Made by a program: the position numbers and the translations under genes | Shown here: positions 1 through 7,666 of the stretch, piece after piece | Position numbering within the stretch: position 1 is the first letter of the stretch | Layout of the letters: the number at the start of each line of letters is the position of its first letter | From: Prevotella sp. | GTDB taxonomy: Bacteria > Bacteroidota > Bacteroidia > Bacteroidales > Bacteroidaceae | Length of the DNA stretch: 48,901 nucleotides | Assembly (NCBI GenBank): GCA_017471245.1 | Contig: JAFUVB010000067.1 | Span: 1-48,901, forward strand | Direction: 5' to 3' | Notes under the pieces: model-generated | What the model was told of the DNA's origin: nothing | Seen by the model: the letters and a program-made list of their open reading frames with translations, nothing else | Database searches by the model: none

Positions 1-261
1 AGCAAGGACAAGAAACTGAAGTCTGCCCTGCTCCACGGCCAGGAAATCGACCCGAAAGCCCAATACCGTGTGGTGAGCATCGACTATCTGGCACAGGGCA
101 ACGACAAGATGGAGGCTTTCAAGGCAAAGACCGACGTGAACTCTCCGCAGGAAGAGAGCAACAACGTGAGGTATATCATCATGGATTATTTCCGTGAACA
201 GGCTGCACAAGGCAAAGTGGTTGACAGCCAGATCGAGGGAAGAATCGTGGTGGAAGAATAA
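1..261 (+). CDS. 5'-nucleotidase C-terminal domain protein (5' end outside window)
   Basis: Reading frame 1 is open from the first base to the TAA at 259-261, so the visible 86 residues are the carboxy end of a larger protein. The text YRVVSIDYLAQGNDKM and the preceding LLHGQEIDPKAQ resemble the substrate-specificity (C-terminal) domain of UshA-type 5'-nucleotidases, which recognises the nucleoside part of the substrate. The next gene, 46 nt downstream on the same strand, encodes only the metallophosphatase half, so the two proteins probably act together in the periplasm. The signal peptide and true start lie upstream of the window. Confidence 0.75.
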   Translation, partial: SKDKKLKSALLHGQEIDPKAQYRVVSIDYLAQGNDKMEAFKAKTDVNSPQEESNNVRYIIMDYFREQAAQGKVVDSQIEGRIVVEE

Positions 262-307
262 GCCGGGAGAGCAAATGAAGTGTTTTTAGTAGAACCAGAA
301 ATAACAA

Positions 308-1186
308 ATGAAGATGATGACAAACAGATATCAGGCGACAGGCAACGCAGTTCGCACGGCAGCAATGCTGCTGCTGCTCCTTACAACAGTAGCCGTTTAC
401 GGACAGGACAAGCAGTTGGTGGTGCTCCATACCAATGATACCCACAGCACAATCCTGCCTTTGAGCCCCAACCTGGCTGACACGATGAGGGCCGACCGCG
501 GCGGATTCTTGCGCAGAATCACGATGCTCAACGAAGAAAGAAAGCAGAATCCTGACTTGCTGCTGTTCGACAGCGGCGACTTTTCGCAAGGTTCTCCCTA
601 CTACTCAATGTATAAAGGAGAGGTGGAAGCTGAACTGATGAACCGCATGGGATATGATGCGGCAACCATCGGAAACCATGAATTCGACTTCGGACTGGAG
701 AACATGGCATTCGTTTTCCGCAAGCTGGACTTCCCCATCGTATGTTCCAACTACGATTTCAGGGGTACGGCGGTGGAGGGAACCGTAAAAGACTATCTGA
801 TCCTGAAGCGCAAAGGAATGAAAATCGGTGTTTTCGGACTGGCTCCAAAGCTGGATGGACTCGTTGCCAAAGACAATTGCGCCGGAGTGGAATACCTCGA
901 CCCGATTGCAGAAGCCAAACGCGTGGTCGCCATCCTGCAGAAAAAGAAGTGCGATGTGATCATCTTGCTGTCGCATCTCGGATGGAACTCATCCAACGGA
1001 GCCAACGACCAGGAGCTGATAGCTGCCACACGGGGCATCGACCTGGTGCTTGGCGGCCATTCGCACACGTTCTTCGAGGAACTGAAATATGTGAAAAACC
1101 TTGACGGGAAACCAATCCCAGTTGACCAAAACGGCAAGCACGCCATCTACGTGGGTAAGATGCTGCTCGACATGAAGAAGAAATAA
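308..1186 (+). CDS. Periplasmic metallophosphatase (5'-nucleotidase N-terminal domain)
   Basis: A 292-residue protein with an amino-terminal hydrophobic stretch (about 17-32) ending in VYGQ, consistent with a signal peptide; starts at Met1, Met3 or Met4 all precede it. The calcineurin-like dimetal motifs appear in order: HTNDTHS (41-47, ligands D44 and H46), FDSGDFSQGSP (from 87), GNHEFDFG (122-129), then LSHLG and GGHSHT near the end. It stops after the catalytic domain, so it lacks the C-terminal specificity domain of full-length 5'-nucleotidases; that domain is the gene just upstream. Expected role: release of phosphate from extracytoplasmic nucleotides or related esters. Convergent with the minus-strand gene ending at 1241. 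Confidence 0.88.
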   Translation: MKMMTNRYQATGNAVRTAAMLLLLLTTVAVYGQDKQLVVLHTNDTHSTILPLSPNLADTMRADRGGFLRRITMLNEERKQNPDLLLFDSGDFSQGSPYYSMYKGEVEAELMNRMGYDAATIGNHEFDFGLENMAFVFRKLDFPIVCSNYDFRGTAVEGTVKDYLILKRKGMKIGVFGLAPKLDGLVAKDNCAGVEYLDPIAEAKRVVAILQKKKCDVIILLSHLGWNSSNGANDQELIAATRGIDLVLGGHSHTFFEELKYVKNLDGKPIPVDQNGKHAIYVGKMLLDMKKK

Positions 1187-1240
1187 CACGTCTTATTGCT
1201 CAAAAAATGGAAAAAACACACACCGTCGGCATTGCCTTTT

Positions 1241-1987
1241 CTATTCGAAATAGAAGGTGATGCCGATAATCTTTGTCTGCCCTTTCTTTGCTATGCGCGA
1301 ATACATGAGCAGATTCTTGTCTTTGATTTCATTGGGATGATTCCCGTCAATGGCATCAATGAGGCTGTATCCGAACTTGAGTTCGGGGCGAAGCTTGAAG
1401 AAAGGAAGATAGAAATCGCAACCAACACCAACCTCCAAGTAGCAATCAAACTTCTTGAGACGCAGGATGTCTTCGCTCTTGCCGGAGAGATTAAACATGG
1501 GATTAAGCCCCGCAAGCACGTAAGGACGGTGGTTGTTGAACCGCTTGGCGGCAAAAATAAGATTGCAATCGGAAGATATATACACCGACTTCATCTCTTG
1601 CTGAAACTCAACAGGCTGCCCGTCGGCGAGCTGATCGGTGAAATTATGAAACGTGAGATGCCGTGTTCCGAAATACATGGAGGGTGCCAAACGGAATGCA
1701 AGATGGGAACTGAGGCGCAGTTCGCCTAAAACGCCCACCGTGAAACCGGCATCCCAACGGTCCTGGTCGCAAGAAATCAACTTCTCCACCGTCGTTCCAT
1801 CTTCGTTGGTTTGCACCATCATGCCGGCATTCGCCACCTCTATATCTTGCAAATGTGTACCCACAAGCACACCGAAATGGAAGGGGCGCAAGTCGGTATA
1901 CGGCCGATTTTCAACCGTGCGTTCCTGAGAATGCACAGACAAAAGGCACGCGATGCAGAACATTATGACGGAAAAGAATCTCTTCAT
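1241..1987 (-). CDS. porT: PorT-like outer-membrane beta-barrel protein
   Basis: I start this at the ATG at 1987 (248 residues) because MKRFFSVIMFCIACLLSVHSQ is a clean signal peptide; the 23 codons upstream look like leader. The mature protein opens with PYTDLRPFHFGVLVGTHLQD and continues with alternating amphipathic strands ending in an aromatic residue (FYFE), as outer-membrane barrels do. Length and opening motif recall PorT/SprT, a component linked to type IX secretion and gliding in Bacteroidota. The usual porT neighbours are not visible here, so a general small porin-like barrel is the alternative. Confidence 0.65.
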   Translation of the reverse strand: MKRFFSVIMFCIACLLSVHSQERTVENRPYTDLRPFHFGVLVGTHLQDIEVANAGMMVQTNEDGTTVEKLISCDQDRWDAGFTVGVLGELRLSSHLAFRLAPSMYFGTRHLTFHNFTDQLADGQPVEFQQEMKSVYISSDCNLIFAAKRFNNHRPYVLAGLNPMFNLSGKSEDILRLKKFDCYLEVGVGCDFYLPFFKLRPELKFGYSLIDAIDGNHPNEIKDKNLLMYSRIAKKGQTKIIGITFYFE

Positions 1988-2178
1988 TAAGAATATAACG
2001 CAAATAGTTTTTTTATATTGTGCAATGCCGAAAATTCGTGATGGCGATACCAACAAATCGTGATTGTGGCATCGGCAAACTGAATTCGTGATGTCAATAA
2101 ATCGTAATCACGATGTCGGCAAATAGCAATAATAATACCGACTATTCTGCAAATAAAAGTTAAACCTACTAAAATATA

Positions 2179-2220
2179 ATACCTAAAAGTAGGTATATCC
2201 GAAATAAATTTCTACCTTTG
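2179..2220 (+). promoter_or_regulatory. Ferredoxin promoter with palindromic operator candidate
   Basis: TACCTTTG at 2213-2220 matches the Bacteroidota -7 element. No TTTG sits about 20 nt upstream. That position is instead next to an 18-bp palindrome, ATACCTAAAAGTAGGTAT (2179-2196, 7-bp arms, AAAG centre). A further half site ACCTACT lies at 2164-2170. This arrangement suggests a DNA-binding regulator rather than a simple constitutive promoter. The ferredoxin ATG is 53 nt downstream of the -7 element. Confidence 0.55.
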
Positions 2221-2273
2221 CACCACATCAACAATGAGTTTTAACATTAATAACTAATTAAAGAATAAGAATT

Positions 2274-2441
2274 ATGGCATACGTAATTGGTGAAGACTGC
2301 ATTGCTTGCGGTACATGTATTGATGAATGTCCGGTAGAGGCTATCTCTGAGGGCGAGCGTTACTCAATTGATCCAGATGCTTGCACTGAGTGTGGAACAT
2401 GCGCCAGTGTTTGTCCGTCTGAGGCAATCTCTCTTCCTTAA
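2274..2441 (+). CDS. 2[4Fe-4S] ferredoxin (55 residues)
   Basis: A 55-residue protein with two CxxCxxC...CP motifs: CIACGTCIDECP near the start and CTECGTCASVCP in the second half, the pattern of clostridial-type ferredoxins that hold two [4Fe-4S] clusters. Such proteins shuttle electrons between cytoplasmic redox enzymes, for example pyruvate:ferredoxin oxidoreductase. The size and internal two-fold repeat are typical of the family. It is monocistronic, with its own promoter and a strong terminator straight after the stop codon. Confidence 0.95.
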   Translation: MAYVIGEDCIACGTCIDECPVEAISEGERYSIDPDACTECGTCASVCPSEAISLP

Positions 2442-2468
2442 TAGCAGAAGGCAGTAACCAAAACAGAT

Positions 2469-2503
2469 AAGCGGTTCTTTCGGGAGCCGCTTTTGTTGTT
2501 TTT
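2469..2503 (+). terminator. Intrinsic terminator of the ferredoxin gene
   Basis: A 9-bp stem (AAGCGGTTC with GAGCCGCTT, one G-U pair) closes the loop TTTCGG at 2478-2483 and is followed by TTTTGTTGTTTTT. It begins 28 nt after the ferredoxin stop. Confidence 0.9.
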
Positions 2504-2949
2504 ACAATCCACCTTTTCAAATACAAAACGCAGCAATCTATACTATAGAACCGACTAACAATCACTATGCAACAGATATGTCATAACTTTGCAACAGTCT
2601 GAAAACAAGTCTGTTGCAGACATCTCGCTGCTTTCGTTTCCGAGTTGTTACGAGTTTGCAAAAGTTTGTATGTCAAAAACTGCGAGTTTTCAATTCAAAA
2701 ACAAACAGTTTCCAATTCAAAAACAAGCAGTTTCCAATTCAAAAAGAAGCAATTTATTAAACAAACACTCCGAATAGTACGCAGCCATACTTTCTATAGT
2801 CACACGTTTAAACTTTATGAATCTACACAAAAATGACCTTGGAACCAAGGAAACTATGCCTTTTTTGCCATTCTGTCATCGGAAACACATGTAGCTATAA
2901 CAATCTAAAGACAGATTTGAGTTTGATAATGCTGATTATTAGGATGAAT
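2504..2949. other. Gene-poor gap between ferredoxin and the TPR gene
   Basis: Very A+T-rich. It holds the three-unit 22-nt tandem repeat described separately. Short open frames cross it, but the repeat period is not a multiple of three and nothing protein-like is encoded. I see no RNA gene here. Confidence 0.7.
2684..2749. repeat. Three tandem 22-nt repeats
   Basis: Units at 2684-2705, 2706-2727 and 2728-2749 share the core GTTTCCAATTCAAAAA with one to five differences. Each unit is centred on AATT with GTTT on the left and an A-tract on the right, giving loose dyad symmetry. The spacing is about two helical turns. Confidence 0.9.
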
Positions 2950-2997
2950 GAAAAAAGAAATGATTCCCAAAAGACGGAACATCTTTTGGGAATCATT
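2950..2997 (-). terminator. Intrinsic terminator of the tonB operon
   Basis: A perfect 16-bp stem (2959-2974 with 2982-2997) closes a 7-nt loop. Read on the minus strand it is followed by a T-rich tract (CTTTTTTC, complement of 2950-2957). It lies 31 nt past the stop of the TPR gene at 3028. Confidence 0.9.
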
Positions 2998-3027
2998 ATG
3001 CTATTTATATGCTATGAATACTGATGA

Positions 3028-4440
3028 TTACAGCGCAAGGATTTGTTTGGCTGTCTCATTATCAGGCTGCAGAGTCTGCAGTTTAGCAGCATATTCTTTA
3101 GCCTTTGCCACATTATCATTCTGAATGTAGTATACACTGAGGTAGTTGTAAGCCTCTGCCAACGTGGTGTTCTCTGCATTAGAGCGATCAGCCTTCGGCT
3201 CTAACAGCTCGACATACTTCTCATAGAACGGCTTTGCAGCACCTTTCTTGATGTCACCATTGATCATGTGATGGATATGAGCGCGCTGATAAGAAGCATA
3301 GTCTTCGTTGTTTGGCATATCCACTGCCATGTCGGCATACGCCTGATCTGCTTTCAGTAAGGCACTCTCTTTTTCTGCCTGATCAAGGCACTGCTCTGCA
3401 AGATCCAGATAAATCTTTGCCATTGCAGTGTAGTCGCTGGCACGCTTCTTGTCCTGCTTGGCAATGAACTTCTTCAGATACTCCACAGCATTGTCGTGCT
3501 CCTTCTTCTCAAGATAAGAATCAGAAATCAGCTTCAGCACGTCATTCTGAGAGTTGTCCAGCTCGTAGGTCTTCTTGAAATTCTCGATTGCTTCTGCATA
3601 CTTGCCACCGCCTTTCAAAGCGTGTCCGTAATACAGATAATCGCGGCCTACAAACTTTGCGCTATCGCTTCTGTTGAAGAGCGCATCGGCAAACTGCAAT
3701 GCCCTGTCAAAGTTCTTTAAGTCAGTGTTGTTGTAGAACGACAGACGGTTCAAACCAGCACTGCGCGGATACTTAGCTGCTCCGTATTCAGACGCCTCAA
3801 GACTTGCTTCAGACTTGCCGAGGAAATAGGCTGCAAGCGCATATTCCGTGAGCTTGTCGTCTTCAAGTTTCGACTTATCAACCTTCTGATAGTTCTCCAA
3901 TGCCTTGGCAAACTTGTTGTTTGCATAGTACATGTGAGCTATCTCGGCATCCACGGGATAAGACGGATCGATTGAAGTAAGCTTGCGAAGCATCTCCTCT
4001 GCACCGGCTGCATCGACCTTCTGATATACACGTGCATACTTGATGTAGCCTGTAGGATTCTTCGGATCGAACTGCGTTGCGGTCTGATACCACATAGCTG
4101 CCTCGCCGCCATCATCATTCTGAGCTGCCATGTCACCCTTCAACAGATAGCCGACAGCACTGTTCTTGTTTGCCTTGATAGCCATGTCGGCATACTTCAA
4201 GGCATTTGCCTGATCCTTGATATCGAGATATGCACGACCTAAACCTGCAAGAGCCTCTGCATTCTTCTTGTTTACCTTCAAGTACTCCTTGACAGCATCC
4301 TTTACAGCAGCTGCGTTGCCTTTGTTCTCTACGATAACCTTTGTAATGGCATCAATCTGTGACTTAACATCCTGTGCCATTGTGTGGGCTGAGATGCCTA
4401 GCATCAAAGCACCAGCGAAGAAATATTTGATTGCTTTCAT
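3028..4440 (-). CDS. Exported tetratricopeptide-repeat protein
   Basis: A 470-residue protein with a signal peptide (1-22, ending SAHTMA) and then tandem helical hairpins. Repeats are visible as AEALAGLGRAYLDIKDQANALKYA (about 61-84, abbreviated by pattern A..G.AY....A..YA) and again around 95-130, 175-205, 260-300 and 305-345. TPR proteins are scaffolds for protein-protein contacts. This one would act in the periplasm or at the outer membrane. It is the last gene of the exbB-exbD-exbD-tonB-lipoprotein operon, 89 nt after the lipoprotein gene, which points to a role in TonB-dependent transport or envelope assembly. The precise partner cannot be read from sequence. Confidence 0.85.
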   Translation of the reverse strand: MKAIKYFFAGALMLGISAHTMAQDVKSQIDAITKVIVENKGNAAAVKDAVKEYLKVNKKNAEALAGLGRAYLDIKDQANALKYADMAIKANKNSAVGYLLKGDMAAQNDDGGEAAMWYQTATQFDPKNPTGYIKYARVYQKVDAAGAEEMLRKLTSIDPSYPVDAEIAHMYYANNKFAKALENYQKVDKSKLEDDKLTEYALAAYFLGKSEASLEASEYGAAKYPRSAGLNRLSFYNNTDLKNFDRALQFADALFNRSDSAKFVGRDYLYYGHALKGGGKYAEAIENFKKTYELDNSQNDVLKLISDSYLEKKEHDNAVEYLKKFIAKQDKKRASDYTAMAKIYLDLAEQCLDQAEKESALLKADQAYADMAVDMPNNEDYASYQRAHIHHMINGDIKKGAAKPFYEKYVELLEPKADRSNAENTTLAEAYNYLSVYYIQNDNVAKAKEYAAKLQTLQPDNETAKQILAL

Positions 4441-4529
4441 AATTTCTTTTTTTAATTGTTATACTTAAGTTATCACACTTTTGATGTGTATATTATCTCG
4501 TAAGTTTAAAATTCTGCGATTAAAAAAAC

Positions 4530-5495
4530 TTAAAAGCCGTAGTCGTGGACATTCACGTCACGAATGCTGATATCACCCCTTACAGGAAGCAGACCGGTCT
4601 TGAAAATCACCATCTGACCTTTCGGCTGGGTGATGAAATTGGCAAAGCCCCATGGCAAGCCATTTCTGGGATCGTTGACTAATGCATATATTGTTCTTAC
4701 GAACGGATAGCGCCCGTTCAGTAACCATGCCTGGTAAGGCTTCCAGCTGTTCATTTCCGTTGCATTGTCCAGCTTACTTACTGACATGACAGTTATGTTC
4801 TTCTTGAAAGTAACATTGGTTGTATCTCGCTTGTCATTCAGCCAGTTACTACCAATAATGCCAATGGCATTTGGCGTTTTCTCAACATATTCGATAACTT
4901 CTTTGCTCGTTTGTGCAGCAAAGATATTCGGACTGTTGATAGGTTTACCACCAAGGATAGAGTCAACACAGAAATGAACGGTGCTTGACTGTTTGTTGTC
5001 GAAACAAACCCATATTTCTCCGCGCTTGGAACCAGGAACGATATCGCTCCATTGTGTTGCTTCTCCTGAGAGAACACGCTTCACGTTGTTGACGGAAATG
5101 CAAGAATCGGTATTCTGATTGTTGCATATCAATGCCAACCCGTCATAAGCGAGCTGAAGCGACCGCGGCTGGAATCCCCTACTCTTGAGGTTGTCTAATT
5201 CTTCTTTTGTATAATCACGAGCGGTGATAACCAAATACAAGCTGTCGCTGAGCAACAGGTTGACGGCATCGATCTCGTTTGTGTATATCGGTGTCAGTTT
5301 TGCTTTCGGATGAGAGGCCTCAAACACCTGGATTTCCTCTTCGATGATAGGACTGAAACTTTCGTCAGAAGCGAAACTAATCTCTCCTGTTGAGAAAGTA
5401 TCTGTTCTACCGTTTTTCGGTTTGTTCTCACATGATGAGAACAAACCGAAAACAATAGTTAATCCTACTATACTGTAGAATAAGTTCTTATACAT
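4530..5495 (-). CDS. PstS-like periplasmic substrate-binding lipoprotein
   Basis: A 321-residue protein with a lipoprotein signal (residues 1-21; lipobox LFSSC with C22). The rest resembles the phosphate-binding PstS/PBP-like fold: ISFASDESFSPIIEEEI near the start, NNVKRVLSGEATQWSDI in the middle and GFANFITQPKGQMVIFKTGLLP at the end, the last being a typical PstS closing motif. No pstC, pstA or pstB gene is nearby. It sits 12 nt after tonB in the energising operon, so it may serve as a ligand-binding partner of the TonB system rather than of an ABC importer. Ligand unknown; phosphate is only one possibility. Confidence 0.8.
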   Translation of the reverse strand: MYKNLFYSIVGLTIVFGLFSSCENKPKNGRTDTFSTGEISFASDESFSPIIEEEIQVFEASHPKAKLTPIYTNEIDAVNLLLSDSLYLVITARDYTKEELDNLKSRGFQPRSLQLAYDGLALICNNQNTDSCISVNNVKRVLSGEATQWSDIVPGSKRGEIWVCFDNKQSSTVHFCVDSILGGKPINSPNIFAAQTSKEVIEYVEKTPNAIGIIGSNWLNDKRDTTNVTFKKNITVMSVSKLDNATEMNSWKPYQAWLLNGRYPFVRTIYALVNDPRNGLPWGFANFITQPKGQMVIFKTGLLPVRGDISIRDVNVHDYGF

Positions 5496-5507
5496 TATCT
5501 GTAATGA

Positions 5508-6338
5508 TTACTGAAGTTTGAATGTTACAGGAACAGTATACTTAACACGTACTGCTGAACCGTTCTGCTTACCAGGAATCCACTTCGGCATGGCTTTCAC
5601 CACACGCGTTGCTTCCTTGTCGAGCGACGGGTCTACAGACTTAGCAACATGCACGTCGGTTACAGAACCGTCTTTCTCAACGACGAACTGAACAATGACG
5701 CGACCTTGAACACCATTCTCGGCAGCGATTACCGGATACTTGATGTTCTGGCTAAGCCATGACATCAGGGCGCCCATACCTCCAGGGAATGAGGGCATCT
5801 GCTCCACAACGTCGAACACCTTGTTTTCCTCTTCGTGCTTCGGAGGCTCTGGCTGAGCAATCTCTTCCTTTGCCTTTAGCACTTCACCGCCAACCTCATC
5901 GTTACCTTGAACATCGAAAGCACCGATGGTGACATTACTCTTTTCAACTTTCTCAAGGTCGATCTGATTATCGTCCTTAACTTCCTCGTCCTTCTTAATG
6001 ACTGGCGGGGTGAACTTGATAGAGCTCTTCACCTTTTCGATAACCTTCTCAGGTTCAACCTTCACAACTTCCTTCTCTAACTTCTTGGCTTCCTTCTTTT
6101 TCTCGTTGAGAGCAGAAAGCTCGATTGCCTGCGTGTTTGCGACGGCACGGCTTTCTTGGATTTTCTTAACGATGTTCAAGCCTAAGTATAAGAGAACACC
6201 TGCAGCAACCACTATAAGAAGGGACATCACATTTCTCTTGGAAGTATTCTTACGAAGCACATAAGCTCCATAGTCCTGATTTCTTCCTTCGAAAACCAAA
6301 TCAGCCCAATCATGGGATACCAAATCAATTTTTGACAT
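5508..6338 (-). CDS. tonB: TonB family energy-transducing protein
   Basis: A 276-residue protein with a cytoplasmic start, one membrane helix (about 36-57, VMSLLIVVAAGVLLYLGL), a long charged Lys/Glu/Val linker (about 70-180) able to span the periplasm, and a C-terminal TonB domain (about 190-276) with the YPVIAAENGVQGRVIVQFVV and PVTFKL segments. TonB carries the proton-motive energy harvested by ExbB/ExbD to outer-membrane receptors. The linker is Glu/Lys-rich rather than the Pro-rich linker of E. coli. It follows the second exbD by 28 nt. Confidence 0.93.
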   Translation of the reverse strand: MSKIDLVSHDWADLVFEGRNQDYGAYVLRKNTSKRNVMSLLIVVAAGVLLYLGLNIVKKIQESRAVANTQAIELSALNEKKKEAKKLEKEVVKVEPEKVIEKVKSSIKFTPPVIKKDEEVKDDNQIDLEKVEKSNVTIGAFDVQGNDEVGGEVLKAKEEIAQPEPPKHEEENKVFDVVEQMPSFPGGMGALMSWLSQNIKYPVIAAENGVQGRVIVQFVVEKDGSVTDVHVAKSVDPSLDKEATRVVKAMPKWIPGKQNGSAVRVKYTVPVTFKLQ

Positions 6339-6366
6339 TGTTTTTCCTTTCTTTAATGATTAGTGA

Positions 6367-7014
6367 TTACTTGATACCAAGCTTATCGAGAAGCTTAAGC
6401 TCGTCGTCGTTGAGCTTGTCAATCACGTAGGTACCAATGCTGCAAATCTGCATTTCATCCAGAGCATCAACCATATTCTTGTAAGAAGACTCGTCAGTAC
6501 ACTTTATCACGATGGTAAGTGTAGGAACCTTCTGACCGTCGATGTCTCCCTTCTTGATTTTGTTCAGCTCCTTGTCATACAAGCTGTCTGGCCACTGACT
6601 GGGATTTTCCAGTTTCTTCTGGTCGAGCTTGGCTTTGGCAGCCATCACTTCCTTTACTGGAGTTGATCCGTCTTCCGTGACGTGCTCAATAAGCACTTTG
6701 CGGATACCGTCCTTACCCCATGTGGTCTCTTTCAGACAAGAAGGATCGTCATAGTTGGGAATACCATCAATATGGTAGATTTTATCATTACCGCATACAA
6801 AAAGCGTAATGGTCTGAGATGCCTTAGACTCATTCTTTTGATTGTCATTCAAATTCTTATCGTTACTCGGCATGGTCAAGTTCATCGTCTGCGGCTTTGC
6901 CAAAGATGTACAGAGCATGAAGAACGTGATAAGAAGCATCATCATATCCACCATCGGCGTGAAGTCGACGCGGACATTCATCTTTTTCTGCTTACTTTCT
7001 TTTTTCTTTGCCAT
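6367..7014 (-). CDS. exbD: ExbD/TolR biopolymer transport protein (second copy)
   Basis: A 215-residue protein. The basic N-terminus is followed by VDFTPMVDMMMLLITFFM (16-33), the ExbD membrane helix with the conserved proton-carrying aspartate at D23. The periplasmic part (about 40-215) is longer than in E. coli ExbD (141 residues) and contains the IKCTDESSYKNMVDALDEM segment near the end, the usual ExbD C-terminal fold. It is separated by 3 nt from the upstream exbD and the two copies are clearly diverged. Forms the stator with ExbB. Confidence 0.92.
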   Translation of the reverse strand: MAKKKESKQKKMNVRVDFTPMVDMMMLLITFFMLCTSLAKPQTMNLTMPSNDKNLNDNQKNESKASQTITLFVCGNDKIYHIDGIPNYDDPSCLKETTWGKDGIRKVLIEHVTEDGSTPVKEVMAAKAKLDQKKLENPSQWPDSLYDKELNKIKKGDIDGQKVPTLTIVIKCTDESSYKNMVDALDEMQICSIGTYVIDKLNDDELKLLDKLGIK

Positions 7015-7017
7015 GAC

Positions 7018-7635
7018 TTAGTCCTCCGAATTTGTTTTGTATGAAGTTATCAGATAGTAACGGTTACGGTTCATGTCCTGCAACTCCGACATCATCTTCT
7101 TGATGACTTTGTAAGGAGTGGCTTGGTCAGCTTTGATAGCCAACTTCATGTCCTCACCGTTTGCATCATAGGCTGCTGTTACCCAGTCCTGGAACTCACT
7201 CATACCACCATTAACACTGTCGGTAGGAATACCGCGCACTTGCTGATACTCGTTGAGTTTCTCTGACGGTTGCGAGAGCAGCTCATTCAAATCTTTCATT
7301 GCCACGCCTATGTTGGCGGAGCCACGTCCGTTCTCAAGCTGTTCCTGTGTGAGGCTGATGCCGTACTTGCTTGCCATATCGAGCAGCAATGCTTCCTGCT
7401 TGGCTGGAGTGTCCATGCCTGCAAAGATCTTGCCGTCTTTATCAACGAGCAACGACAACACGTTGTTCTCAGGAACCTTGATCTCTGACACAGAACCCGG
7501 GGTGACCACCTTCACTGCCTCATTCTTCACGAAAGTAGATGTCATCATGAAGAAGGTCAGCAAAAGCACCATCACGTCGGACATAGGTGTCATGTCGATC
7601 CAGACGTCACTTTTCTTAACTTTTACTTTACCCAT
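7018..7635 (-). CDS. exbD: ExbD/TolR biopolymer transport protein (first copy)
   Basis: A 205-residue protein. IDMTPMSDVMVLLLTFFM (13-30) is the membrane helix, with the conserved aspartate at D20. Its periplasmic domain ends with IKADQATPYKVIKKMMSELQD, the ExbD terminal motif, but contains an insertion (about 75-140) not related to the second copy. It lies between exbB (31 nt upstream) and the second exbD. Two different ExbD chains could form a heterodimer inside one ExbB ring. Confidence 0.92.
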   Translation of the reverse strand: MGKVKVKKSDVWIDMTPMSDVMVLLLTFFMMTSTFVKNEAVKVVTPGSVSEIKVPENNVLSLLVDKDGKIFAGMDTPAKQEALLLDMASKYGISLTQEQLENGRGSANIGVAMKDLNELLSQPSEKLNEYQQVRGIPTDSVNGGMSEFQDWVTAAYDANGEDMKLAIKADQATPYKVIKKMMSELQDMNRNRYYLITSYKTNSED

Positions 7636-7666
7636 AATGATAAATGTTTTAAAGGGTTAGCAAAAA

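Noticed and set aside
1196-1729. 177-codon plus-strand frame after the metallophosphatase
   Set aside because: Antisense to the PorT-like gene; no signal peptide or motif.
2589-2836. Two overlapping 62-63-codon frames over the 22-nt repeats
   Set aside because: A 22-nt period shifts frame every unit, so the peptide similarity is a repeat artefact.
5929-5936. GTGACATT inside tonB
   Set aside because: A single copy in coding sequence, expected by chance; not counted with the intergenic cluster.
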